Shown: positions 16,201-23,778, numbered from the stretch's first letter. The stretch: DNA of 33,981 nucleotides from GCA-002697625 sp002697625 (GCA_964004625.1 CAXFOB010000030.1:1-33981), one strand, 5' to 3'. Translations and numbers: made by a program. The notes: generated by a model from the letters alone, not told the origin.

Positions 16201-16686
16201 CCCTAATAATTCTGTAAAAACTAAATTATCTCCTGTAAACTTATCTATGGAATAATAATCCTTATTATAATAAAAAGGAAGTTCATCTAAATTTGCAGAT
16301 TTAGACACAGAAGGTTGATTAGGAAAAACATCTAAATCTAATCCATAATCAGATAAATTAATAGTTTCTTCCTCTGTATTTATTATTTTTACTACAATAT
16401 CCGAACCGTAAGGCAGTCTAATAAGCTTTTGTAAAACAGGAAGTTCTGCAGTCCCATCTTCTGAATTACTACCATATGAAGGAATTATTAATTTTAAAAA
16501 ATCATTCTCCTCTGTTTTGATGATTTGAGTCTTTATATCCGATACAGAATTTATAAATGTAAATTCCGTTTCTGATTTTTGTATAACAGAGAAATAAGTT
16601 TCTCCTTGATTAATATTAATATCTGAAGCTAAAAGATCGGATGAAAATATTATCAAAAAGGATAGAAGAAAATTTTTTAATTTCAT
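13243..16686 (-). CDS. Gingipain-type C25 cysteine protease with T9SS sorting domain
   Basis: An 1147-residue secreted protease. It has a signal peptide (first 20 residues), an N-terminal propeptide-like region (about 25-225, similar to gingipain propeptides), the C25 catalytic domain (about 240-620), Ig-like or CARDB-like beta domains (about 620-950), a carbohydrate-binding-like region (about 950-1060) and a type A T9SS C-terminal domain (from LFPNPTMGSFKISF). FANYTAHCGISGWSDP gives catalytic His453, and GLLIGNCCQSNKFD gives Cys486, 33 residues later, the same spacing I recall for the Kgp dyad. Cleavage specificity cannot be read from this. A promoter box lies 35 bases upstream, and the upstream small gene ends in a terminator. 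ruvX overlaps its stop codon. Confidence 0.93.
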   Translation of the reverse strand: MKLKNFLLSFLIIFSSDLLASDININQGETYFSVIQKSETEFTFINSVSDIKTQIIKTEENDFLKLIIPSYGSNSEDGTAELPVLQKLIRLPYGSDIVVKIINTEEETINLSDYGLDLDVFPNQPSVSKSANLDELPFYYNKDYYSIDKFTGDNLVFTELLGKMRHQQLARLTVSPIRYNPVKNQIKIITKAEVKVVFKNASLKEDVANRVKYYSPEFESLFKSCINYTDIAERDLITTYPVKYVIISDPQFQTALQPLIDWKKKKGFLVVEEYTNNPAVGNTTTSIHAFIKDLYNNPTDGVIPTYLLIVGDDAQVPSFNAGQHVSDMYFCEFDGNGDFYPEMYYGRFSATTPLQVENQVNKTLTHEQYTFADPSFLDDVVLVAGVDASFAPIHGNGQINYGTDYYFNTQHGLNVHTYLYGSGSPITSDMSTASSAIISDISNGTSFANYTAHCGISGWSDPAFENSDVSGLQNNGRYGLLIGNCCQSNKFDVNVCFGEKLLRENGKGAVAYIGGSNNTYWDEDFWWAVGSCASSSIIANPNYGGTDLGVYDAWMHENGEAQSDWFFTAGQMIHSGNLAVTQAGGSEQYYWEIYHLMGDPSLMPYLGVPTTLTVSHANATPIGTSTLTVTTEENAYVALSMNGLLLDAQLVGPSGLVNLTFPTLSNVGNADIVITKQFKQPYINTINVISSNAPFITYNTHTINDPSGNNNLEVDYNELIELDVELHNIGSQSTNNVDVVISTPDSYVTLIDSTDFLATVSANNTINISSPFTFQVSHYVPDQHIVMFNLTITDNQGNTWNSNLSVTINAPVLGDVLFTIDDVTTGNGNGKLDAGETLDLIVDIENSGHADISNLNAVLSTVSSYITVNNPVGFSVSSLTTSQQQSTTFSVTIDASTPMGTLAEFFFDLTDGIYSHNNTFSETVGIIDEDYETGDFTQYNWIQGNYPWVITNNNPHEGTNCTKSAFNLPDNQESELSVDVNVLAPGDISFYKKVSSEQGYDFLKFKINGQKVGEWSGIDATWTLATFPVNAGQTVFKWEYDKDGGWSEGQDCAFIDYIVFPAIDLGSVSLENNIGEIKLFPNPTMGSFKISFSDNKIRTALVYDINGKLIYSKNSNESISFDISDKSSGTYTVKVLPEGLTYQIVKN

Positions 16687-16720
16687 TATAAAAATTGATT
16701 GAGTAAAAATTGATTTAAAG

Positions 16721-16728
16721 CAAAAATA
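16721..16728 (-). promoter_or_regulatory. Bacteroidota -7 box for the C25 protease-ruvX transcript
   Basis: TATTTTTG on the - strand fits TAnnTTTG, 34 bases before the protease ATG, and follows a strong terminator of the previous gene. No -33 TTG is seen at the standard distance. Confidence 0.55.
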
Positions 16729-16776
16729 AAGAAAATAGTCATAATATCATTATAGATTTCTTACTTATATGTGAAT

Positions 16777-16807
16777 AAAAAAATCCCAAAACAAATGTTC
16801 TGGGATT
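16777..16807 (-). terminator. Rho-independent terminator after the 159-residue exported protein gene
   Basis: On the - strand AATCCCAGAAC (16797-16807) pairs with GTTTTGGGATT (16782-16792), 11 bp with one G-U pair and a 4-base loop, followed by a T tract to 16777. It separates the lipoprotein/SPFH group from the protease gene. Confidence 0.9.
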
Positions 16808-16832
16808 AATTCAATTATATTTTTACACAAAA

Positions 16833-17312
16833 CTATCTTTTCATATAATAATAATGTATTGTTATATTTCCATCAACGACAATTGTAGAGTTAATAAATT
16901 CCCAACCATATACCGCAGCTTGATTTACAGCTTCTGCCATAGATCTAAATCCTTTTGAAGATTTATTTAAATCCAGTGACTCTTCAGTTGATTTACCAAC
17001 ATCAAAGCTAAAAGAAAATTTTGACATAGGTTTTAGGTGTTGTTTCATTAGTTTTTCTAATGACATATCATCTGCTTTAAGTCTTGCGTAATCATCACCG
17101 TCTTTTTCTAATCCAATATCTCTTGGATCAGTTTGAGCTACTTCCATTCTATCCCAATATTCTACACCTTTAATGATCATAAAGCTAGGATTTTCATTAG
17201 AAGATTTGTCTTTTTTTTCAGTTTTTGGATTTGTACCTTTTTTTGATCTTTTTTGAGCCATCGTCATAAATGGAACCATAGCTACCAACATCAGTAATAC
17301 TAATTTTTTCAT
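16833..17312 (-). CDS. Exported hypothetical protein (159 aa)
   Basis: I do not recognise a family. The protein has a clear signal peptide (MKKLVLLMLVAMVPFMTMAQ, cleavage probably before or after the Gln), then a Lys/Ser-rich stretch (KRSKKGTNPKTEKKDKS), then a folded part with YWDRMEVAQTDPRDIGLEKD and a C-terminus EAVNQAAVYGWEFINSTIVV ending in HYYYMKR. It should lie in the periplasm or outer membrane. It has no lipobox and no T9SS domain. It lies 56 bases after the SPFH gene on the same strand with no promoter box between them, and a strong terminator follows, so it is probably the last gene of the lipoprotein-SPFH transcript. Confidence 0.75.
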   Translation of the reverse strand: MKKLVLLMLVAMVPFMTMAQKRSKKGTNPKTEKKDKSSNENPSFMIIKGVEYWDRMEVAQTDPRDIGLEKDGDDYARLKADDMSLEKLMKQHLKPMSKFSFSFDVGKSTEESLDLNKSSKGFRSMAEAVNQAAVYGWEFINSTIVVDGNITIHYYYMKR

Positions 17313-17368
17313 TTGTTTTTTAATTTTAATTTGTTCAATGATTTAAACTAACGTAAGTATACAATTTT

Positions 17369-18187
17369 TTATTGTCCTCCCAAAATAATAGGTAAATCTC
17401 CATCTCCATTACCAATTACTATTACTTTCGAATTTTCGGACTTGGAAATTTCTTGTGTCGCTTCCACTCCTTTCCATTTTAGTAACTGAGGGGTAATAGT
17501 TTGATTGACAATTTTCTGGAATTTAGAAATACCATTTGCTTCAATTTCTTTTCTTTCTGCTTCTTTTTTTGCTTTTTGTATCTTAAAATCATACTCTAAT
17601 GCCTCTTGTTCTTGCTTTAACTTTTGCTCAATTGCAGTTTTCAAAGTTTGTGGAAGGGTTACATCTCTAATATATATTGCTGGTAAGTTAATATTCTTAG
17701 TACTTACAATTTCTTTTGTCTGATTGTATATCTCGGTTTCAATTTCTGTTCTTTTTGTAGAGTACAATTCTTCAGGAAGGTAGTTTCCTATTACCTCCCT
17801 GGTTACTGACCTTACGGCAGGTTTTATGATTTTCTCCAAATAATTTTCTCCTATATTATCGTGCAGATATCCTATTTTATCAGCTATAGGGTTGTGTATA
17901 AGAGATAAATCTATTTTTATAGAAAGTCCATTCTTAGATAACACCTCCATTTTTTCATATGTCTCTGTTTCTTTCACATCATAAACTATCATATCGTTCC
18001 ATGGTGCAATTATATGCAATCCTTGTCCATAAACCGTTTCTTTATCTAAACCATCTCCTAAGGTTTCAAACAGAACTCCTTTTTGTCCTGGGTTGATAGT
18101 GATAAACATGCTCGATCCGAAAATAAATAATAATATTATTCCTAATAGTCCGAATACTAATACTCTTGGTAATCCTTGGTTTTCCAT
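17369..18187 (-). CDS. Prohibitin/SPFH-domain membrane protein
   Basis: A 272-residue protein with one N-terminal membrane segment (about residues 9-31, LVFGLLGIILLFIFGSSMFI), an SPFH/prohibitin domain (about 30-200; ITINPGQKGVLFETLGD, GLHIIAPWND, KPAVRSVTREVIGNY) and a coiled-coil-rich tail (LKQEQEALEYDFKIQKAKKE). Prohibitin-like proteins form ring-shaped oligomers on membranes and often hold or regulate proteases; that is family knowledge. It begins 14 bases after the lipoprotein gene stop and is followed by a small exported protein, so all three may form one envelope module. No NfeD-like partner is present here. Confidence 0.9.
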   Translation of the reverse strand: MENQGLPRVLVFGLLGIILLFIFGSSMFITINPGQKGVLFETLGDGLDKETVYGQGLHIIAPWNDMIVYDVKETETYEKMEVLSKNGLSIKIDLSLIHNPIADKIGYLHDNIGENYLEKIIKPAVRSVTREVIGNYLPEELYSTKRTEIETEIYNQTKEIVSTKNINLPAIYIRDVTLPQTLKTAIEQKLKQEQEALEYDFKIQKAKKEAERKEIEANGISKFQKIVNQTITPQLLKWKGVEATQEISKSENSKVIVIGNGDGDLPIILGGQ

Positions 18188-18201
18188 AATTTGTTTTATT
18201 T

Positions 18202-19236
18202 TTAGTTATTTAATTGTTCTTGTAATCTTTTTTCGTCTTTTTTTCTCTTCTTTAGAGTAGAAATATAAGATGTAGCTCTTTTTTCTCCCATCTGTTCTGC
18301 TTTTTCTGCATAGTCAATAGCGGTATCTAACTTGCCTTTAATTTCAGAAGCTAGAGCTAAATTAAAATAAGCCTTTCTTGCTATTTTATAGTCTTCATGA
18401 TTAGTTGCTGATTTCCATATTTCTATGGATTTATCCCAATCTCCTCTTTTTACATAATTTTTTGCCAATTTCAATTCGTCCGAATTTCCTGTAAAATACA
18501 AACGGTTTTGTCTTACCCATACAGGGGTAATTCTAAATCCATATTGTTCTCCTGCAAATATACCAGAACTCTTCAGAGCTTGCCGTTTTGATGGCAGATA
18601 TGACCTGGCATCATCATAGCTATCTCCCCATTCTACAAATTCTTTTACTTCTGTAAACTTATTTACATCTACTATTTTTTTGCTAGATGCATCATATATC
18701 CTCCATCCGCTTTCTATTTCCATTATTAGGGTTACCGGATATTTTACTTCTTTTATTTTGGCTCCTTTTACGGTTTTAGTCCTTACTACTTTTTTGCCTT
18801 CAAATGTTCTAGAATCTGAATCAAATGTAGAAAGTACAATTAGTGCATCTGCTCCATAGGTATCACAAATAGATTGTACTTCTTTCCAGTCCAACAATTC
18901 CGGAAAGGTAGATGTACCTGTTCCTTTTAAGGTTAAATCTCCACCACCTCTCAAATCATATCTTTCGGAGTTTGCCAGCATTTGGCTGAGCCCCATTACA
19001 CAATATTCTGATCCTTTTTTATCAGCTCCTATTCCTTCTCCGCTAAATATTCCTTCTACTATATTATCTACCATATTTCCTTTTCCAGCTACCGAACGAT
19101 TTACTACCACTACTTTTTGCACGCTTTGTGGCACGCTTATGTCCGCTGGTCTTTGTAAATTTACTATTACGGAAGATGTTCCGCAACTTACAAATACACT
19201 TACCAATAAAAGGTATAATAACTTATTCAACTTCAT
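18202..19236 (-). CDS. DUF6340-like lipoprotein
   Basis: A 344-residue lipoprotein. The start at 19236 gives a compact signal with lipobox (MKLNKLLYLLLVSVFVSC). A longer frame to 19287 exists, but a promoter box (19258-19265) lies within it. After the anchor comes SSVIVNLQRPADISVPQSVQ and VVVNRSVAG, the pattern of the Bacteroidota DUF6340 lipoproteins, then GADALIVLSTFDSDS and ESGWRIYDASSKKIVD, and TPR-like helices near the C-terminus (AKNYVKRGDWDKSIEIWKSA, AYFNLALASEIKGKLDTAID). Function is unknown. It is the first gene of the lipoprotein-SPFH-exported protein run and is divergent from the glycosyltransferase operon. Confidence 0.8.
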   Translation of the reverse strand: MKLNKLLYLLLVSVFVSCGTSSVIVNLQRPADISVPQSVQKVVVVNRSVAGKGNMVDNIVEGIFSGEGIGADKKGSEYCVMGLSQMLANSERYDLRGGGDLTLKGTGTSTFPELLDWKEVQSICDTYGADALIVLSTFDSDSRTFEGKKVVRTKTVKGAKIKEVKYPVTLIMEIESGWRIYDASSKKIVDVNKFTEVKEFVEWGDSYDDARSYLPSKRQALKSSGIFAGEQYGFRITPVWVRQNRLYFTGNSDELKLAKNYVKRGDWDKSIEIWKSATNHEDYKIARKAYFNLALASEIKGKLDTAIDYAEKAEQMGEKRATSYISTLKKRKKDEKRLQEQLNN

Positions 19237-19257
19237 TTTAAAAGAAATTTTGGAGAA

Positions 19258-19265
19258 CAAAAATA
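19258..19265 (-). promoter_or_regulatory. Bacteroidota -7 box for the lipoprotein-SPFH operon
   Basis: TATTTTTG on the - strand fits TAnnTTTG, 21 bases before the ATG at 19236. It overlaps the longer open frame and so decides the shorter start. Confidence 0.55.
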
Positions 19266-19311
19266 ATAAAACTAAACTAATTTTCATTATAATGTAGGAT
19301 ATAAAATATAT

Positions 19312-19319
19312 TATCTTTG
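19312..19319 (+). promoter_or_regulatory. Bacteroidota -7 box for the glycosyltransferase-tRNA operon
   Basis: TATCTTTG fits TAnnTTTG, 24 bases before the ATG at 19344. No other box was noticed in the gene junctions before 23778, and all junctions there are zero-gap or overlapping, so this is probably the main promoter for five genes. Confidence 0.65.
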
Positions 19320-19343
19320 CCTATTAGTCATTAATAAATAATA

Positions 19344-20465
19344 ATGAGAATAGGATTTGATGCAAAACGTGCTTTTTACAACAATACCGGTTTAGGAAAC
19401 TATGCCCGTGATACTATTCGAATCCTTTCTAAGTACTACTCAGATAACGACTACTTTTTATATACTCCCAAACTAATACAAAACTCCAGACTTTCCTTTT
19501 TACATGAAAGAGACAATTGTCATACTCGTGTTCCTTTTTCTTTTGTTGGGAATTTATTCAAAAAATATTGGAGAAGTAAAAATATAGTTAAAGACCTACT
19601 ACAAGATGAAATAGATATTTATCATGGAGTTTCTCACGAAATACCTCTAGGAATTGAAAAAACTAAGATTAAATCAGTAGTCAGTATTCACGATCTTATT
19701 TTTATTCGTTACCCACATCTTTTCTCTACAATCGACCGTAAAATATACCATAACAAATTTCTGTCGGCCTGTAAAAGAGCAGATAAAATAATTGCCATTA
19801 GCCAACAAACTAAATCTGATATTATCGAATTTTTAAACATTCCCGAAAGTAAAATAGAAGTAATATACCAAGGATGCAATAAAATATTTCAATCTCCTGT
19901 ATCACCACAAAGCAGTAAAGAAGTACGTAACAAATACAAACTCCCAAAAAATTACCTTCTCAATGTTGGAACTATTGAAGAGCGCAAAAACCTTTTAACC
20001 ATTCTTAAAAGTATCCAAAAACTAAACAATCAACACTTAGTGGTTATAGGAGATGGTAAAACTTACAAAAACAAATGCTTAAATTATATCCGTCAAAACA
20101 ACTTACAAGAAAGAGTACACTTTATACATAATATAAGTTTAAAGGAAATGTCCATAATATACCAAAATGCAGATATGATGTTATACCCATCCCTCTTTGA
20201 GGGGTTCGGGATACCAATATTAGAAGCTTTATTCAGTAAAACTCCTGTAATTACTACAAACGGAGGATGTTTTTCAGAATCAGCAGGAAAACATTCTATT
20301 TACATCAATCCTCTGTCAGAGGAAGAACTTAGACAAGCAATTATAAAATTACAATCAGATAAAAATTTAAGAAAGAAAATGATAGAAAAAGGATATCAAT
20401 ACGCACAAAAATTCACAGATGATAAAGTTGCTAAACATCTGTTAAAAATATATGAAAACCTATAA
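19344..20465 (+). CDS. Glycosyltransferase, GT4/family 1 type
   Basis: A 373-residue GT-B-fold enzyme that transfers a sugar from a nucleotide donor. The N-terminal domain starts MRIGFDAKRAFYNNTGLGNY, a common opening in this group. The C-terminal domain has LLNVGTIEERKNLLTILKSI and the donor-site motif SLFEGFGIPILEALFSKTPV with the EX7E-like pair of Glu residues. There is no signal peptide; it should be cytoplasmic, perhaps membrane-associated. The sugar and acceptor cannot be read from the sequence, and no polysaccharide cluster surrounds it. Its stop codon is directly followed by the ATG of the Sua5-like gene, so it is the first gene of an operon otherwise devoted to tRNA. Confidence 0.9.
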   Translation: MRIGFDAKRAFYNNTGLGNYARDTIRILSKYYSDNDYFLYTPKLIQNSRLSFLHERDNCHTRVPFSFVGNLFKKYWRSKNIVKDLLQDEIDIYHGVSHEIPLGIEKTKIKSVVSIHDLIFIRYPHLFSTIDRKIYHNKFLSACKRADKIIAISQQTKSDIIEFLNIPESKIEVIYQGCNKIFQSPVSPQSSKEVRNKYKLPKNYLLNVGTIEERKNLLTILKSIQKLNNQHLVVIGDGKTYKNKCLNYIRQNNLQERVHFIHNISLKEMSIIYQNADMMLYPSLFEGFGIPILEALFSKTPVITTNGGCFSESAGKHSIYINPLSEEELRQAIIKLQSDKNLRKKMIEKGYQYAQKFTDDKVAKHLLKIYENL

Positions 20466-21008
20466 ATGAAAGAGGAAATCACAAAAGCAGTTAAGGTTTT
20501 AAAAGAAGGTGGAATTCTCCTCTACCCTACCGACACTATTTGGGGATTAGGATGTGACGCAACAAATTCACAAGCTATACAAAAAATATACATCATAAAA
20601 CAAAGGGAGGAAAGCAAAGCTCTAATTACCTTAGTTGCAGATATAGACATGTTATTTCAACATACAAATCATATTCCAAAATTCAACATTTCAGATCAGC
20701 CAACAACTGTTATTTATCCTAATGTTAAAGGATTATCCAAGAATTTACTTCCTAAAGATAGATCTGCTGCTATTCGTATTACTTCAGATCAGTTTTGTAA
20801 AAAACTAATACAAGAATTCGGAAAAGCAATTGTTTCTACTTCTGCAAATATTAGTGGAAAAGAAAATCCAAAACAGTTTTCAGATATTTCTTCTCACATT
20901 AAAAATAATGCAGATTATATAGTAAATTTGCGGAAGGATGAAAGAATGGAAACTCCTTCTACAATCCTAAAAATAGAAACAGATGGAACGCTAACAAAAC
21001 TACGATAG
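20466..21008 (+). CDS. L-threonylcarbamoyladenylate synthase (Sua5/YrdC/TsaC family)
   Basis: A 180-residue YrdC-fold enzyme that makes threonylcarbamoyl-AMP from threonine, bicarbonate and ATP, the first step of t6A formation at position 37 of ANN-reading tRNAs. Visible family blocks are GGILLYPTDTIWGLGCDATN, KQREESKALITLV and the nucleotide-binding VSTSANISGKENP. The length fits the short form with the YrdC domain only, without the C-terminal Sua5 domain. It starts with no gap after the glycosyltransferase stop and its TAG overlaps the GTG start of the next gene. Confidence 0.93.
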   Translation: MKEEITKAVKVLKEGGILLYPTDTIWGLGCDATNSQAIQKIYIIKQREESKALITLVADIDMLFQHTNHIPKFNISDQPTTVIYPNVKGLSKNLLPKDRSAAIRITSDQFCKKLIQEFGKAIVSTSANISGKENPKQFSDISSHIKNNADYIVNLRKDERMETPSTILKIETDGTLTKLR

Positions 21009-22429
21009 TGAATTTAACAGAATATCTTACAAATCCTATTTTCAAAACTATATCTGAAGTAGCAGATTCTGCTAATTTAGAATGCTATGTAGTAGGTGGT
21101 TTTGTAAGAGACCTGCTACTTGAAAGAAAACAAAACACTACTGATATAGATTTTGTTTGTGTAGGGTCAGGAATAACTCTAGCTAAAGAAGTTGCAAAAC
21201 AATTAGGAAACAAAACAGAGGTAAAATACTTTAAAAACTTTGGAACTGCCATGATAAACTATCAGTCCGAATGTTATGAGTTTGTTGGATCCAGAAAAGA
21301 GTCTTACAGAGCAAATTCCCGAAAACCAATTGTAGAAGAAGGAAGTCGACAAGACGACCAAAACAGAAGAGATTTCACTATAAATGCAATGGCAATTTGC
21401 TTAAATGCTTCCAACTACGGAAACCTGGTAGATCCTTTTAACGGAACTCAAGATTTAAAATCTAAAATCATCAAAACCCCACTCAAACCAGATTTAACGT
21501 ATTCTGACGACCCGTTAAGAATGATGAGAGCTATTCGTTTTGCTACACAACTCAACTTTACTATTGAAGAGAAATCTTATCATTCTATTTGCAATAACGC
21601 AAAACGAATTTCCATTATCTCACAAGAAAGAATTACCGAAGAACTAAACAAAATACTTCTTTCAGAAAAACCTTCTATAGGATTAAAATTATTATTCAAC
21701 ACCAAACTATTACATGAATTCTTTCCTGAAATGGTAGAATTACAAGGAATAGAAAAAAGAGGAAGTTTCGCACACAAAGATAACTTCTACCACACACTTG
21801 AGGTAATAGATAATATCAGGAAAAACACCAATAATTTGTGGCTCATCTGGGCTGCATTATTACACGATATTGCAAAACCTCAAACCAAACGATTCGAACA
21901 AGGGTTCGGTTGGACTTTTCATGGACATGAATTTTTAGGAGGAAAAATGGTTCCACGAATCTTTAGGAAACTCAAGCTTCCATTAAACGAAAAAATGAAG
22001 TATGTAAGGAAGTTAGTAACACTTCACCTGAGACCCATTGTTCTGGTACAAGATATTGTTACCGACTCTGCTATTAGACGTTTACTTTTTGATGCTGGAG
22101 ACGATATTGATGATCTAATGAAGTTGTGTGAAGCAGATATCACTTCTAAAAACCCTGTAAAAGTTACAAAATATATTGAAAATTTTAAATTAGTTCGAAA
22201 AAAACTCAAAGAGGTAGAAGAAAAAGACCATATCCGAAATTGGCAACCTCCAATTAATGGACAAGAAATAATGGAAATATTCAACATTAAGGCAGGTAAA
22301 GAAGTTGGGATATTAAAAAATTCCTTAAAAGATGCAATTTTGGATGGTAAAATAAAAAACAATAGAGAATCTGCACTTATATTTATGAAAAACAAAGCAA
22401 AAGAATTAAACCTAAATACTAATGATTAA
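21008..22429 (+). CDS. cca: CCA tRNA nucleotidyltransferase with HD domain
   Basis: A 473-residue class II nucleotidyltransferase that builds or repairs the CCA end of tRNA. The head domain has YVVGGFVRDLLLER and the metal-binding DxD in TTDIDFV (Asp46, Asp48), then RRDFTINAMAICL and DDPLRMMRAIRFATQL, the usual template-site region. The C-terminal half has an HD phosphohydrolase domain (HTLEVIDNI near 260, AALLHDIAKPQTK). The start is GTG at 21008, overlapping the previous TAG by one base (TAGTG). It overlaps the next gene by 8 bases. It could be a CCA-adding or an A-adding enzyme; the sequence alone does not settle it. Confidence 0.92.
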   Translation: MNLTEYLTNPIFKTISEVADSANLECYVVGGFVRDLLLERKQNTTDIDFVCVGSGITLAKEVAKQLGNKTEVKYFKNFGTAMINYQSECYEFVGSRKESYRANSRKPIVEEGSRQDDQNRRDFTINAMAICLNASNYGNLVDPFNGTQDLKSKIIKTPLKPDLTYSDDPLRMMRAIRFATQLNFTIEEKSYHSICNNAKRISIISQERITEELNKILLSEKPSIGLKLLFNTKLLHEFFPEMVELQGIEKRGSFAHKDNFYHTLEVIDNIRKNTNNLWLIWAALLHDIAKPQTKRFEQGFGWTFHGHEFLGGKMVPRIFRKLKLPLNEKMKYVRKLVTLHLRPIVLVQDIVTDSAIRRLLFDAGDDIDDLMKLCEADITSKNPVKVTKYIENFKLVRKKLKEVEEKDHIRNWQPPINGQEIMEIFNIKAGKEVGILKNSLKDAILDGKIKNNRESALIFMKNKAKELNLNTND

Positions 22430-22895
22430 ACTAAGAGTTATATTAGAAAGTAAAGAAGATGTAATCAGAGAGTTGATTATTGATGAAAATCTAAATCTAG
22501 AATATTTACACAAATCAATAATTCAACATTTTCAGTTAAACGAATTTGAGATGGCTTCTTTTTACGAAACTGACTCGGATTTAAATTTAGGTACAGAAAT
22601 ATCTTTGTTCGACATTTCAGAAAAAACAGGAGAATCACTTGTTATGAATCAAGTAATGATCTCTTCTTTATTATATTCTACAGACACACAACTAATTTAT
22701 GTTCATGACTTTCTGAAAATGTGGAGATTTCATATACAGTTTATCGAACACAAAGAGGGGGATCTTATTTCTGTAGGATCTATACCAAATGAAGCTCCTG
22801 AAATTAGTTTTGATGAACAAATCCAAAAGACGGGATTTGACCCCCATGAAAATGTCTTTGATGATTTTGACGAATTTAACGACTATGAATACTAA
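22422..22895 (+). CDS. pRiA4b ORF-3-like / IS1096 TnpR-like domain protein
   Basis: A 157-residue soluble acidic protein resembling the family named after plasmid pRiA4b ORF-3 (also annotated IS1096 passenger TnpR-like). Visible: MIKLRVILESKEDVIRELII, LEYLHKSIIQHFQL, EFEMASFYETDS, FLKMWRFHIQFIE, and an acidic tail (VFDDFDEFNDYEY). Despite the mobile-element name there is no transposase or repeat nearby, and its base composition is like its neighbours. It overlaps the CCA enzyme gene by 8 bases and miaA by 11, which suggests coupled translation and a role linked to tRNA maturation. Its biochemical function is unknown; family assignment is moderately confident. Confidence 0.78.
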   Translation: MIKLRVILESKEDVIRELIIDENLNLEYLHKSIIQHFQLNEFEMASFYETDSDLNLGTEISLFDISEKTGESLVMNQVMISSLLYSTDTQLIYVHDFLKMWRFHIQFIEHKEGDLISVGSIPNEAPEISFDEQIQKTGFDPHENVFDDFDEFNDYEY

Positions 22896-23778
22896 AACCC
22901 TTATAGTTATTTTAGGTCCTACAGCTATCGGAAAAACCTCCCTTAGTATAGATCTTGCTAAACATTATAATACTGATATTATCTCAGCAGACTCTCGTCA
23001 GTTCTTTAAGGAATTATTAATAGGAGCAGCTCCACCAGATGAAAAAGAATTAAATGAAGTGCAACATCATTTTATACAACATCTTTCTGTAACAGATGAT
23101 TATAATGTAGGTCAGTTTGAAGAAGATGCAATACAAAAACTAGATGATCTATTTACAGAAAAAGACAAAGTAATACTAGTAGGAGGTTCGGGTCTTTATA
23201 TTGACTCCATTTGTAAGGGATTTGATAAAATACCTGATATATCAACTTACATTAGAGAGAAGGTTATAGAAATGTATCAGGAAAAAGGAATTGAATTTCT
23301 TCAAAAGGAAGTAAAAGAAAAGGACCTTATATTTTATAATCAAGTAGATAAATATAATCCTCAACGATTAATGAGAGCATTAGAGGTTATTTATTCTACA
23401 AACAAAACATTTTCATCTTTTAGAAAAAAAAAGAATAAAGAAAGGAACTTTAAGATTATAAAAATTGGATTACATACAGAAAGAGAAATTCTTTATAATA
23501 GAATAAATAGCAGGGTTGACCTTATGATGAATAAAGGACTACTTAAAGAAGTAGAATCTCTTATCCCTTATAAAAATCAAAACTCCTTAAAAACTGTGGG
23601 ATACAAAGAGTTGTTCGAGTATTTTGAAGGAATGTATAGTTTAACTGAAGTAGTTAAGAAAATAAAACAAAACACCAGAAGGTTGGCAAAACGACAAATC
23701 ACTTGGTTTAAAAAAGATCCCAAGATTAATTATTTTGCTCCTGAAGATACACAGAAAATTATAGATTTTATCGGATAA
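22885..23778 (+). CDS. miaA: tRNA dimethylallyltransferase
   Basis: A 297-residue enzyme that transfers the dimethylallyl group to A37 of tRNAs reading UNN codons (i6A). The P-loop GPTAIGKT (11-18), the ADSRQFF block (Asp36), VILVGGSGLYIDSICKGFD and the C-terminal RRLAKRQITWFKKD are all present. The frame is open upstream to 22789, but that would overlap the previous gene by over 100 bases, and the ATG at 22885 gives the normal N-terminus. The last 11 bases overlap the end of the convergent T9SS gene, and no terminator is visible. Confidence 0.96.
   Translation: MNTKTLIVILGPTAIGKTSLSIDLAKHYNTDIISADSRQFFKELLIGAAPPDEKELNEVQHHFIQHLSVTDDYNVGQFEEDAIQKLDDLFTEKDKVILVGGSGLYIDSICKGFDKIPDISTYIREKVIEMYQEKGIEFLQKEVKEKDLIFYNQVDKYNPQRLMRALEVIYSTNKTFSSFRKKKNKERNFKIIKIGLHTEREILYNRINSRVDLMMNKGLLKEVESLIPYKNQNSLKTVGYKELFEYFEGMYSLTEVVKKIKQNTRRLAKRQITWFKKDPKINYFAPEDTQKIIDFIG

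Noticed and set aside
22422..22895. A mobile element, suggested by the pRiA4b/IS1096-type family name
   Set aside because: No transposase, inverted repeats or target duplications were found nearby; the gene overlaps housekeeping genes on both sides.
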